Assembly (NCBI GenBank): GCA_947039985.1
Contig: CAMRAP010000034.1
Coordinates: 1 to 10,967 of the forward strand
Reading direction: 5' to 3'
DNA: 10,967 bases
From: an uncultured Odoribacter sp.
GTDB taxonomy: Bacteria > Bacteroidota > Bacteroidia > Bacteroidales > Marinifilaceae
The position numbers and the translations under genes were made by a program. Below, in pieces: positions 1-7,143 of the stretch. Within the stretch, counting starts at the first letter, position 1, and each line of letters begins with the position of its first letter. The notes under the pieces were generated by a model. It saw only the letters and a list, made by a program, of their open reading frames with translations, was not told where the DNA came from and did no database searches.

Positions 1-240
1 TGGTTAACAGATTATTCAAAAAGTCCCAATAAAATTGAATTTCTACGTTTTGAAGATGGCTCTTGTATGCCTGAAATTATTCAAAAAGTAGCACATATTG
101 CATACGAAGTAGATTCGTTAGAAGAGGAAATGGCAGGAGCTAAGGTTTTGGTAGATCCCATGCAATTATCTGACACTCTTTCTATTGCTTTTATAGAAGA
201 GGAAGGAATTCCTATCGAAATCATGTGTTATAAAAAATAA
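1..240 (+). CDS. VOC/glyoxalase-superfamily protein, 3' part only
   Basis: Reading frame 1 is open from the first base to a TAA at 238-240, giving the last 79 residues of a protein whose start lies outside the window. The visible part resembles the final half-module of the vicinal oxygen chelate (VOC, glyoxalase/epimerase/dioxygenase) fold: a beta strand with a candidate metal-ligand histidine (visible residue 32, context VAHIAYEV), a short helix rich in glutamates, and a last strand with a candidate metal-ligand glutamate (residue 73, context IPIEIM). These are the usual positions of a His and a Glu ligand in VOC enzymes. Only 28 bases separate it from dhaK, so it is probably the upstream member of the same operon, where it could act as an isomerase or epimerase. 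The exact reaction cannot be read from this fragment. Confidence 0.75.
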   Translation, partial: WLTDYSKSPNKIEFLRFEDGSCMPEIIQKVAHIAYEVDSLEEEMAGAKVLVDPMQLSDTLSIAFIEEEGIPIEIMCYKK

Positions 241-268
241 TAAGTTTAATTTCTAAAATAGAGATCAT

Positions 269-1273
269 ATGATAAAGTTTATCAATAATACGGCAGATAT
301 AACCAAAGAATTACTAGAAGGATATGTCATGGCATATGCAGACCAAGTGAAATTGGCTGCTGAAAATATAGTTGTAAGAGCTAATCCAAAGAGTGATGAT
401 AAAGTGGCTGTTATAACTCTTGGAGGTTCAGGTCATGAGCCTGCTTTAAGTGGATTTGTAGGAGATGGAATGTTAGACTGTTCAGTTGTAGGAGATGTTT
501 TTGCAGCACCTGGAGCTCAACGTTTATTCCAAGCACTTCAATTATTCAAGCGTGATGCAGGTATTTTATTAGTGGTTTTGAATCACTCTGGAGATTTAAT
601 GAGTGCTAATATGGCTTGTAAATTGGCATCCAAAGCAGGAATTAAAGTAAAAATATTGGAAACACATGATGATATCAGTGCAGGTTTAGATGCGTCTACT
701 GATGATCGTCGTGGTTTAGCAGGTTGTATCCCAGTCTACAAAGTAGTTGGTGCAGCAGCTGAGGAAGGTAAATCTTTAGAAGAGATTTACGAGATTGGCG
801 AGCATATGAATAGTCAAATAGCAACGCTTGCAGTAGCTATGAAATCTTGTACGCATCCACAAAATGGCGCTGTGATTACAGATTTAGAAGAGGGTGTGAT
901 GGAGATTGGAATGGGACAGCACGGTGAAGGTGGTGGAGGTCAAGAGAAACTTATTTCGGCAGATGATACAGCTGAAAAAATGATCTCTTTATTGATGCGC
1001 AAGCTTACTCCTAAATCTGGTGCTAAAGCAATGCTTATTATGAATGGCGTTGGAGGAAGTACTCATATGGAACTGAATATTGTTTTCCGTCGTGCTGCAC
1101 AAGTGCTGGCTGAAGCTGGTGTTGAGCTTGTTTTTGGAAAAATAACAGAACTTTTAACCGTTCAAGAGCAGTCTGGATTCCAAATGATACTTGGTCTTTT
1201 AGAAGATGACCATATTGATTATTTAAAGAATCATATGTCGAATGCTCCTTATTGGACAACTGTAGGGAAATAA
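269..1273 (+). CDS. dhaK: Dihydroxyacetone kinase-type subunit DhaK
   Basis: This 334-residue protein is full length for the substrate-binding subunit of dihydroxyacetone kinase, which holds a short ketose as a covalent hemiaminal while DhaL transfers phosphate to it; it is expected in the cytoplasm. Visible motifs are GGSGHEP (residues 52-58, His56 as in E. coli DhaK), the GDGMLD and GDVFAAP loops (65-81), NHSGD (105-109, Asp109 in the E. coli position) and GMGQHGEGGGG (214-224) with His218 as the expected covalent substrate histidine (His230 in E. coli). Most relatives have NYTGD, so the Tyr-Thr to His-Ser change beside the active-site Asp may indicate a substrate other than dihydroxyacetone. 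The ATG follows an A/T-rich leader with no clear Shine-Dalgarno site. dhaL starts four bases after the stop. No phosphotransferase partner DhaM lies in the window. Confidence 0.93.
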   Translation: MIKFINNTADITKELLEGYVMAYADQVKLAAENIVVRANPKSDDKVAVITLGGSGHEPALSGFVGDGMLDCSVVGDVFAAPGAQRLFQALQLFKRDAGILLVVLNHSGDLMSANMACKLASKAGIKVKILETHDDISAGLDASTDDRRGLAGCIPVYKVVGAAAEEGKSLEEIYEIGEHMNSQIATLAVAMKSCTHPQNGAVITDLEEGVMEIGMGQHGEGGGGQEKLISADDTAEKMISLLMRKLTPKSGAKAMLIMNGVGGSTHMELNIVFRRAAQVLAEAGVELVFGKITELLTVQEQSGFQMILGLLEDDHIDYLKNHMSNAPYWTTVGK

Positions 1274-1277
1274 GGAT

Positions 1278-1895
1278 ATGGAGTTAAGTTTACAACAATT
1301 TCAAGCAATGCTTGCTTTAGCATTTGATAATATTAAGGCAAGAGAAGATGAATTTTCAAAGTTGGATGCCATAGCTGGTGATGGAGATCATGGTACAGCC
1401 ATTGTAACAGCTATGAATGTTCTTGTTGAGGAGTCTAAAACAGCGGTCGATTTTCCAAGTATGTTTTCTGATATGGGAATGGGTGTGATGATGCAAACTA
1501 GTGGGTCTACTAGTACTTTATTAGGAGCATTTTTCATGGGTATGGGAGAAGATATTTCAGGAGCTAGCTTAGATGTTGAGTCTGTAAAGAAAATGTTTGA
1601 CGGAGGACTGAAAGGTGTTCAAGAGCAAACAAAGGCTAAAGTTGGAGATAAGACAATGATGGATGCACTGATTCCAGCTGTAGAGGCTATTGTAAAAAGT
1701 GAATCAATGGATATTAAGGTCATTCTAACTGCAGGTGCAGAGGCTGCAATGGCAGGATTGGAAGCAACGATTGATATGAAAGCAAATTTTGGACGAGCTC
1801 GTAATTTGGGTGATCGTTCAATCGGATATCCAGATGCAGGAGCTACTTCTTGGGCATCAATGTTCGTATCATTTGCAGAAGGATATAAAAATTAA
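1278..1895 (+). CDS. dhaL: Dihydroxyacetone kinase-type subunit DhaL
   Basis: This 205-residue protein matches the nucleotide-binding subunit of dihydroxyacetone kinase in length and motifs. Residues 29-39 (LDAIAGDGDHG) contain Asp30, Asp35 and Asp37, the three Mg-ADP-coordinating aspartates at the same numbers as in E. coli DhaL. Further motifs are the TSG phosphate loop (74-76, followed by a Ser/Thr-rich stretch rather than the more common PLYG/ALYG), GDKTMMDA (123-130) and GRARNLGDRSIGYPDAGATS (172-191). It starts four bases after dhaK, implying translational coupling and a DhaK-DhaL complex. In PTS-dependent systems DhaL keeps a bound ADP recharged by DhaM. No dhaM is visible, so this pair may use ATP directly or borrow a distant phosphodonor; the sequence does not decide this. 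Confidence 0.93.
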   Translation: MELSLQQFQAMLALAFDNIKAREDEFSKLDAIAGDGDHGTAIVTAMNVLVEESKTAVDFPSMFSDMGMGVMMQTSGSTSTLLGAFFMGMGEDISGASLDVESVKKMFDGGLKGVQEQTKAKVGDKTMMDALIPAVEAIVKSESMDIKVILTAGAEAAMAGLEATIDMKANFGRARNLGDRSIGYPDAGATSWASMFVSFAEGYKN

Positions 1896-1910
1896 AATTA
1901 AAATTAAAAT
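1888..1910 (+). repeat. AAAATT hexamer tandem repeat at the dhaL/lsrF junction
   Basis: Three exact copies of AAAATT (1888-1893, 1894-1899, 1900-1905) plus AAAAT of a fourth unit run through the dhaL stop codon and into the ATG of the lsrF homologue. The repeat therefore forms the whole 13-base intergenic leader. It is A/T-rich and has no Shine-Dalgarno sequence, as is common for Bacteroidota start sites. Gain or loss of one unit would change leader length by six bases. Confidence 0.85.
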
Positions 1911-2784
1911 GGCAGATTTAGATGATTTAAGAGAAGGCAGTCGATTTGGTGTAGGTGTTCCTGTGGCAAATCAATCGTTTCATATGAAAGGATGTGATAA
2001 TTTATCTTGGGGTATGAAAGATAGACTGTCTCGTGTTTTTAATCCAAAAACAGGGAAGTCAGTTATGTTGGCTTTTGACCACGGATTTATAATGGGTCCT
2101 ACGTCTGGATTAGAGAGAATAGATTTGAATATTGCTCCTTTGATGGAATATGCTGATTGTTTGATGTGCTCTAGAGGTATATTACAATCGTCAGTACCCG
2201 CAAATACAAATAAACCTATTTGTTTGCGTGCTGATGCCGGTACAACCATTTTAACAGGACTAAATGACAATGTTATTATTGATGTAGAAGATGCTATTCG
2301 ATTGAATGCTTCAGTTATGGCTGTCATGTTGGCAATAGGAGATTCTGCCATGGAAGCTAAAACAGTTGCCAACTTATATAGAGCTGCTGATGCAGGTGCT
2401 AAATATGGTATTCCAGTAATGGGAATTACGGCAGTAGGTACAGATATGGCAAGAGATTCAAGGTATTTTAGTCTAGCATCGAGAGTTTGTGCAGAAAATG
2501 GTGCAAACATTGTTAAGACTTATTATTGCGATGGATTTGAAAATGTTGTTGCATCCTGTCCCGTGCCTATTGTTATTGCAGGAGGTAAAAAATTAGAAGA
2601 ACTGGATGCACTTGAACTTTGCTATAAAGCAATCAATGATGGTGCTAGTGGAGTTGATATGGGAAGAAATGTATTCCAATCAGAGAATCCTATTGCAATG
2701 ATTCAAGCTGTTAGTGCTGTTGTTCATGAAGGGATGACACCGAAGCAGGCGTTTGAATTGTATGAAACAATTGCTAAGAAATAA
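1909..2784 (+). CDS. lsrF: LsrF-like 3-hydroxy-5-phosphonooxypentane-2,4-dione thiolase / class I aldolase
   Basis: The 291-residue product equals E. coli LsrF in length and resembles it from end to end: MADLDD at the start, LSRVFNPKTGK (40-50), AFDHG (55-59), GLERIDLNIAPL (67-78), RGIL (89-92), VKTYY (202-206), PVPIVIAGGKK and GASGVDMGRN. Lys203 in VKTYY coincides with the Schiff-base/catalytic lysine of E. coli LsrF. In enteric bacteria LsrF moves an acetyl group from the phosphorylated AI-2 breakdown product to CoA, giving acetyl-CoA and dihydroxyacetone phosphate. Here there are no lsr transporter genes or LsrK-type kinase; instead it follows dhaK-dhaL. I chose the ATG at 1909 because MADLDD matches the family N-terminus; the frame is open further upstream but only inside dhaL. 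Family membership is firm; use on AI-2 phosphate rather than another phosphorylated ketose is uncertain. Confidence 0.88.
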   Translation: MADLDDLREGSRFGVGVPVANQSFHMKGCDNLSWGMKDRLSRVFNPKTGKSVMLAFDHGFIMGPTSGLERIDLNIAPLMEYADCLMCSRGILQSSVPANTNKPICLRADAGTTILTGLNDNVIIDVEDAIRLNASVMAVMLAIGDSAMEAKTVANLYRAADAGAKYGIPVMGITAVGTDMARDSRYFSLASRVCAENGANIVKTYYCDGFENVVASCPVPIVIAGGKKLEELDALELCYKAINDGASGVDMGRNVFQSENPIAMIQAVSAVVHEGMTPKQAFELYETIAKK

Positions 2785-2800
2785 CAATCTCTATTACTTC

Positions 2801-2844
2801 CCTTCGCCTTGTGCGGGGGGATACTAATAGTCGAACTATTTTTT
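2801..2844 (+). terminator. Candidate double-hairpin terminator after the dhaK-dhaL-lsrF operon
   Basis: Two stems lie close together 16 bases after the lsrF stop. The first pairs CCTTCGC (2801-2807) with GCGGGGG (2813-2819), seven pairs including two G-U wobbles around a five-base loop. The second pairs AATAGT (2826-2831) with ACTATT (2835-2840), six perfect pairs around CGA, followed directly by four more T (2841-2844). The second hairpin plus T-run is the intrinsic-terminator shape, although the stem is short and A/T-rich. Confidence 0.5.
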
Positions 2845-2872
2845 ACTTGTGAATAATTTTAAATAATAATCT

Positions 2873-5800
2873 ATGTTAAGTTTAAGAGGAAAATTAGTAA
2901 TACTATTTGTTGTATTATGCCTTACAACACTTTGTGCACAGACTAGAGGAGTATCTGCCAATTCAGATGTTTGGATGAAAAAAATGCTTGCTTCAAAGGA
3001 AGCACTGCTTCGTGATGTTCCTAAATCACTACCCTACGTGTCTGCAGAAATGAGGCTACGTGGCAAGCCTGTATCCATCGATTTGGATATTAAAGGTCTT
3101 GACGAATTAGTCCTTTCGGTTTGGGGTACAGCAGATGGAAACGATTACGACCATGCTATATGGGCAGATGCAATACTTATCGATAAGAACGGCAAAGAGT
3201 ATCGACTGCAAGATGAGAAATTTACAACAAAGCGAGTTGACGGCGGTTGGTTTCGCCTAGGTACAAACTTCTCAGGCAAACCATTCTCTATTGGAAGTAA
3301 GAAATATAAGCATGGCGTATTGGCTCATGCCAACTCTTTACTTGTTATAGATATAAAAGGACGTGACATCGTTCGCTTTAAATCGGATATTGGTATCGAC
3401 AATGGAAGTGCTAGAGGAAGTGCTGTCTTTAAAATCCTACCTACGAGTGGTACTAAGGAAGCAAAGGCACTCATAAAAGCTGTGCCAGAGGCAGAAGAAG
3501 TTTTCAAACTATTCAATATAAGTGCTGCGGATTGGATGACAAGTCCGGAAATGCTTGCAGAAAGAGGTGCAGTAGAAAATATAGCTAAGAGTTTAGAGTC
3601 TCGTGAGTATATCGATGCAGAGTTGGCAAACATCGAGAAGTTAAATACTAGATTGGGACAATTAAAAGCTTATGTCAAACTCCATAAAGATGCAGTACGT
3701 ATTAAAACTATACAGGAGCAGCTTAAGTGGTTGAATATTCGTGCTATTGAAGAGGCTTTTGCAAACTTTAGTAATGAAAAAGGCTACGATAAGGCGAAGT
3801 ATCAAGAAAAACTAGACGAGCTACTTGCCATTGCAAAAGGAGGTTTTGGTGATATATATAGTTTGGATGAAACAAGCATTTCAAATGCTGAAAAAGCTTT
3901 GAACCTAAAGAAAGAGATACTTTTTAGCAATCCTGCTTTAGACTTCGATAAGATTCTTATCACTCGGTTCGGTCTCGGTAAATCAGCTCGTTCGGTGGGT
4001 GCACAATCACTGGGGGTACCTCCTGCAAATTATTCTAGCCACCTACAAATACGACGTGATGGTTACGATGCAGAAGTCATCGAAATTAGTAATCTACGTG
4101 GTGAGGAGCTAAAAACACGCTCTGTTTACAAGCCAACCGATGGAGGCGTCATTGCAGAACCAGAGTTGCATTGGGATGCAGAGAAGATGATGCTTACCTC
4201 GATAAATGATAAAAAACAGTTGCAATTGTTTGAGGTAGGAGTAGAAGGAGCAGGAGTGGCTAAGCAGCTGACCAATTTCAAGGACGACACCGACCTTGAG
4301 TTCTTTGATGCAACTTATCTACCAAGCGGTAAAATAATAACGGCTACGAATATGTCTTACAACGGTGTGCCATGCGTTAGTGGTAGCGACTTTGTAAGTA
4401 CTTATAGTTTATTCGACCCTGAAACAGGACAATTGCGTCGTCTTACGTTCGACCAAGATTGTAACTGGAGTGTAACAACGCTTAGAAATGGTAAAGTGAT
4501 GTACACTCGTTGGGAGTATACCGACTTGATGCACTACTATTCTCGTATCGTTTTTACGATGAATCCTGATGGAACAGAGCAAAAGGCATTTGTTGGTAGT
4601 GGTGCAATGTTCCCAAACTCCACTTTTGATATGAAACAATTGCCTGAGAATCAAAATCGCTTTGTGGGAATCATCTCGGGACATCACGGAATTGCACGTA
4701 GCGGTCGTATGATTATCTTCGATCCATCCAAAGCTCGTAAAGGAGTAGAAGGAATGGTTCAAGAGATATTAAAGAGTAAAGAAAAAATAGATGATACGGC
4801 TAAAGATTATTTAGTGAATGGTGTTTGGCCACAGTTTATTGCTCCACAACCTTTGACGGATGAATATTACTTGGTGACAGCAAAACCTTCCCCTACGTCG
4901 CTTTGGGGTGTTTATCTTGTTGATATCTACGATAATATGACTCTAGTTGCGGAGCACGAAGGCGAAGGGCTTATGTGGCCTATCCCACTTCGAAAGCGTC
5001 CAACTCCAGCGATAGTTCCAGAGAAAGTTTCGATGGAAATAGTAGAGAAACCAGCAGATGCAACCGTATTTATTCAAGATATTTATGAGGGTGAAGGTCT
5101 AGTTGGCGTGCCTCGTGGAACGGTCAAGGAACTGCGACTGATGGCATACGAGTATGCATATTGGAATACACAGTCAGACCACATGAATAATGGCGTTCAG
5201 TCGGGTTGGGAAATAAAAAGAGAATTAGGACGTGTTAAGGTTAACCCTGATGGTTCGGCAATTTTCAACATCCCTTCAAATACGCCTATATCCCTTCAGC
5301 CGCTAGATTCTAATGGAGCAGCCATACAATTAATGCGTAGCTGGTTGACGGGTATGCCGGGTGAAATCGTGTCGTGTGTGGGTTGTCATGAAGACCAAAA
5401 CCAGATCGCTAAACCAGTGCGTACAATGGCATCCGAACAAAAGCCTCAGAAGATTGTCGCTCCAGAAGGTGGTGTACGTGCATTTACTTTTGAACGTGAG
5501 ATACAGCCAATTTTAGACCGCGCGTGTATCGCATGTCACAATGGTGAAAAAGGGGGTGTCGACTATACAAAAGGTCACTACAATAGCCATCGTGGCAAAG
5601 ATTTTGTCCCTGGACGCATGGACTCACTGAATGCTTGGGGAAAGCACTATTGGTCTAAATCCTATCTTCAATTTCACCCATATTTCTATCGCCAAGGTCC
5701 TGAGGCTGAGATGGCAGTATTGAACCCTTATGAATATCACGTTGATAACAGCGAAATGATACAGATGTTACGCAAAGGGCATCATGGAGTGGAACTAACC

Positions 5801-6913
5801 GATAAGGAATGGAATCGTCTATATACTTGGGTGGACTTTAATCTACCCTACGATGGAGTACAGAGGCATAATCCTCACCGCTCGTTGGATGGCAAGACCT
5901 ACAATCAGTATGATAGACGTATAGAGCTATATACCAAATATGCAGGAAACGCTGTTGATTGGAAAGGCGAATTGGCGCAATTTGAGAAGTATTTGGATGG
6001 ACTCACAAAACCAGAACCAACTCTGCCCAAGGAACCTGTTGTTAAGACTAAAAATGTAAAAGCTAAAGGTTGGCCATTTTCTGCTAAAGAAGCGAAAGCG
6101 ATGGTTAAAGGCAAAGAGCCACGCATTGTAGATTTGGGTAATGGTTTGGAAATGAAGTTTGTGTACATACCTGCGGGAACTTATGTTGCAGGTGGTAGCG
6201 GACTTAACGGACAAGCTCTTCCTCACAAGGTGAAAATCAAAGACGGCTTTTGGATGGCAGAGAAAGAAGTTAGCAACGAGCAAATGCGTGCATTGGTTCC
6301 AGAACATGATAGTCGCTATGTCGGTCAACAGTGGAAAGACCACACAACTCCGGGTTATTTTGTGGATTCAAACCATTATGCTGCAACAAAAATCAGCTAC
6401 AAGGATGCTATGCTATTCAACAAACGTTTAGCCGAAAAAGCAGGAATGAATGTTACGCTTCCAAGCGTCCAGCAATGGGAATGGGCAGCACGTTCGGGTT
6501 CTGATCAAGCATTTTGGTTTGGTAACACGAATACAGACTTTAGCAAATATGAAAACCTTGCTGATAAAAGTTTAGACTTGATGGCTGTGATAGGTGTAGA
6601 CCCTCAGCCAATGGGCGAAAACAATTCATCCTTCCGCTTTCAAGCTTATATCCCTAAGGAGCATACTGTGAATGATGGTCATATGCTTATGACTGCTTCG
6701 GGTTCGTACGAGGCTAGCCCATGGGGATTATATGATATTAATGGTAATGTAGCCGAATGGACACGCACACTGACAGACGACGGACAGAAGTATGTCGTAA
6801 AAGGCGGTTCATGGTATGACAGAGCTAAGAAAGTAACGGTTGCAGACAGCCGCAAATTCTTGCCTTGGCATGAAGTGTGGAACGTAGGTTTCCGACCAAT
6901 TATCGAAGAGTAG
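2873..6913 (+). CDS. Exported NPCBM / HzsA-like propeller / diheme cytochrome c / SUMF1 multidomain protein
   Basis: This 1346-residue protein begins with a Sec signal peptide (hydrophobic 8-20, likely cleavage after Ala22). Domains in order: an NPCBM-like carbohydrate-binding module (about 60-190; HGVLAHAN at 147-154, GIDNGS at 174-179); a helical linker (195-350); a beta propeller (about 360-715) related to the middle domain of hydrazine synthase alpha, with NGVPCVSG (497-504), LTFDQDCNW (524-532), RWEYTD (546-551) and SGHHG (602-606); a beta region ending in LQLMRSW-like sequence; two heme c motifs, CVGCH (835-839) and CIACH (885-889); KGHHG (968-972); and a C-terminal SUMF1-type domain (1085-1345) with NGNVAEW (1290-1296), GGSW (1311-1314) and GFRPI (1339-1343). 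The FGE catalytic cysteines are absent, so sulfatase activation is unlikely. A periplasmic or surface heme protein that binds glycan is inferred; its reaction is unknown. The next gene, ccsBA, would mature its hemes. Confidence 0.9.
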   Translation: MLSLRGKLVILFVVLCLTTLCAQTRGVSANSDVWMKKMLASKEALLRDVPKSLPYVSAEMRLRGKPVSIDLDIKGLDELVLSVWGTADGNDYDHAIWADAILIDKNGKEYRLQDEKFTTKRVDGGWFRLGTNFSGKPFSIGSKKYKHGVLAHANSLLVIDIKGRDIVRFKSDIGIDNGSARGSAVFKILPTSGTKEAKALIKAVPEAEEVFKLFNISAADWMTSPEMLAERGAVENIAKSLESREYIDAELANIEKLNTRLGQLKAYVKLHKDAVRIKTIQEQLKWLNIRAIEEAFANFSNEKGYDKAKYQEKLDELLAIAKGGFGDIYSLDETSISNAEKALNLKKEILFSNPALDFDKILITRFGLGKSARSVGAQSLGVPPANYSSHLQIRRDGYDAEVIEISNLRGEELKTRSVYKPTDGGVIAEPELHWDAEKMMLTSINDKKQLQLFEVGVEGAGVAKQLTNFKDDTDLEFFDATYLPSGKIITATNMSYNGVPCVSGSDFVSTYSLFDPETGQLRRLTFDQDCNWSVTTLRNGKVMYTRWEYTDLMHYYSRIVFTMNPDGTEQKAFVGSGAMFPNSTFDMKQLPENQNRFVGIISGHHGIARSGRMIIFDPSKARKGVEGMVQEILKSKEKIDDTAKDYLVNGVWPQFIAPQPLTDEYYLVTAKPSPTSLWGVYLVDIYDNMTLVAEHEGEGLMWPIPLRKRPTPAIVPEKVSMEIVEKPADATVFIQDIYEGEGLVGVPRGTVKELRLMAYEYAYWNTQSDHMNNGVQSGWEIKRELGRVKVNPDGSAIFNIPSNTPISLQPLDSNGAAIQLMRSWLTGMPGEIVSCVGCHEDQNQIAKPVRTMASEQKPQKIVAPEGGVRAFTFEREIQPILDRACIACHNGEKGGVDYTKGHYNSHRGKDFVPGRMDSLNAWGKHYWSKSYLQFHPYFYRQGPEAEMAVLNPYEYHVDNSEMIQMLRKGHHGVELTDKEWNRLYTWVDFNLPYDGVQRHNPHRSLDGKTYNQYDRRIELYTKYAGNAVDWKGELAQFEKYLDGLTKPEPTLPKEPVVKTKNVKAKGWPFSAKEAKAMVKGKEPRIVDLGNGLEMKFVYIPAGTYVAGGSGLNGQALPHKVKIKDGFWMAEKEVSNEQMRALVPEHDSRYVGQQWKDHTTPGYFVDSNHYAATKISYKDAMLFNKRLAEKAGMNVTLPSVQQWEWAARSGSDQAFWFGNTNTDFSKYENLADKSLDLMAVIGVDPQPMGENNSSFRFQAYIPKEHTVNDGHMLMTASGSYEASPWGLYDINGNVAEWTRTLTDDGQKYVVKGGSWYDRAKKVTVADSRKFLPWHEVWNVGFRPIIEE

Positions 6914-6940
6914 TTAGAGATATCTATATTACACTATAAG

Positions 6941-6970
6941 GGGAGGCTTCTATGTAAATGGGAGCCTCCT
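6941..6970 (+). terminator. Hairpin after the HzsA-like gene, candidate terminator
   Basis: GGAGGCTTC (6942-6950) pairs with GGAGCCTCC (6961-6969) as nine pairs with one G-U wobble around a ten-base loop; G6941 and T6970 could add another wobble. It begins 28 bases after the stop codon at 6911-6913. No T-run follows immediately, so it may end transcription with help or protect the 3' end of the mRNA rather than be a classical intrinsic terminator. Confidence 0.5.
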
Positions 6971-7087
6971 ACTTATTGTAATACTATGGTGATTAACTTT
7001 ATAAAATCTTTCTATTTTATTTTTTTGGAGGGAATACCTAATCGATATTTTATGAAATAATTATAGTAAAGATACAGAGTAAATGGC

Positions 7088-7095
7088 TACTTTTG
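7088..7095 (+). promoter_or_regulatory. Bacteroidota-type -7 promoter element upstream of ccsBA
   Basis: TACTTTTG matches the Bacteroidota primary sigma -7 consensus TAnnTTTG. It predicts a transcript start near 7100, about 45 bases before the ccsBA start codon. I see no clear TTG-type -33 element at the usual distance, so the call rests on one element plus its position. The identical octamer lies upstream of the susC-like gene. Confidence 0.5.
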
Positions 7096-7124
7096 TGGGA
7101 GGTCTTATGAACTAAAGTCTCCCA
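7096..7124 (+). other. Hairpin in the ccsBA leader
   Basis: TGGGAG (7096-7101) pairs with CTCCCA (7119-7124) and the stem extends inward through two G-U wobbles, one mismatch and further A-T pairs. The structure ends 19 bases before the ccsBA ATG. If transcription starts near 7100 only part of the left arm is in the ccsBA mRNA; in a read-through transcript from the upstream gene the whole hairpin would form. It resembles the hairpin at 6941-6970. Confidence 0.45.
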
Positions 7125-7143
7125 TCAATTTAAAATGTAAAAT

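Noticed and set aside
1789..1908. Upstream extension of the lsrF frame to an ATG at 1789, giving a 331-residue protein
   Set aside because: The extra 40 residues lie within dhaL in another frame and have low-complexity KIKIKIK sequence from the hexamer repeat; the family N-terminus MADLDD starts at 1909 and gives the exact family length.
1980..2510. Open frame of 176 codons on the - strand inside the lsrF homologue
   Set aside because: It is fully antisense to a strongly conserved gene, shows no recognisable family and has no promoter or leader signal; it is a shadow of codon bias.
2844..2851. TACTTGTG as a -7 promoter element for the HzsA-like gene
   Set aside because: It has one mismatch in the core TTTG and no -33 element, and overlaps the terminator T-run; a promoter is needed somewhere here but this site is not convincing.
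4409..4762. Antisense frames within the HzsA-like gene (also 3325-3633, 5905-6168 and 5927-6343)
   Set aside because: They lie opposite well-conserved protein sequence, have no recognisable domains and overlap one another in different frames.
2873..6913. Assignment of the large protein as a hydrazine synthase subunit
   Set aside because: Only the propeller and heme region resemble HzsA; no HzsB or HzsC genes are present and the surroundings are not those of an anammox organism.
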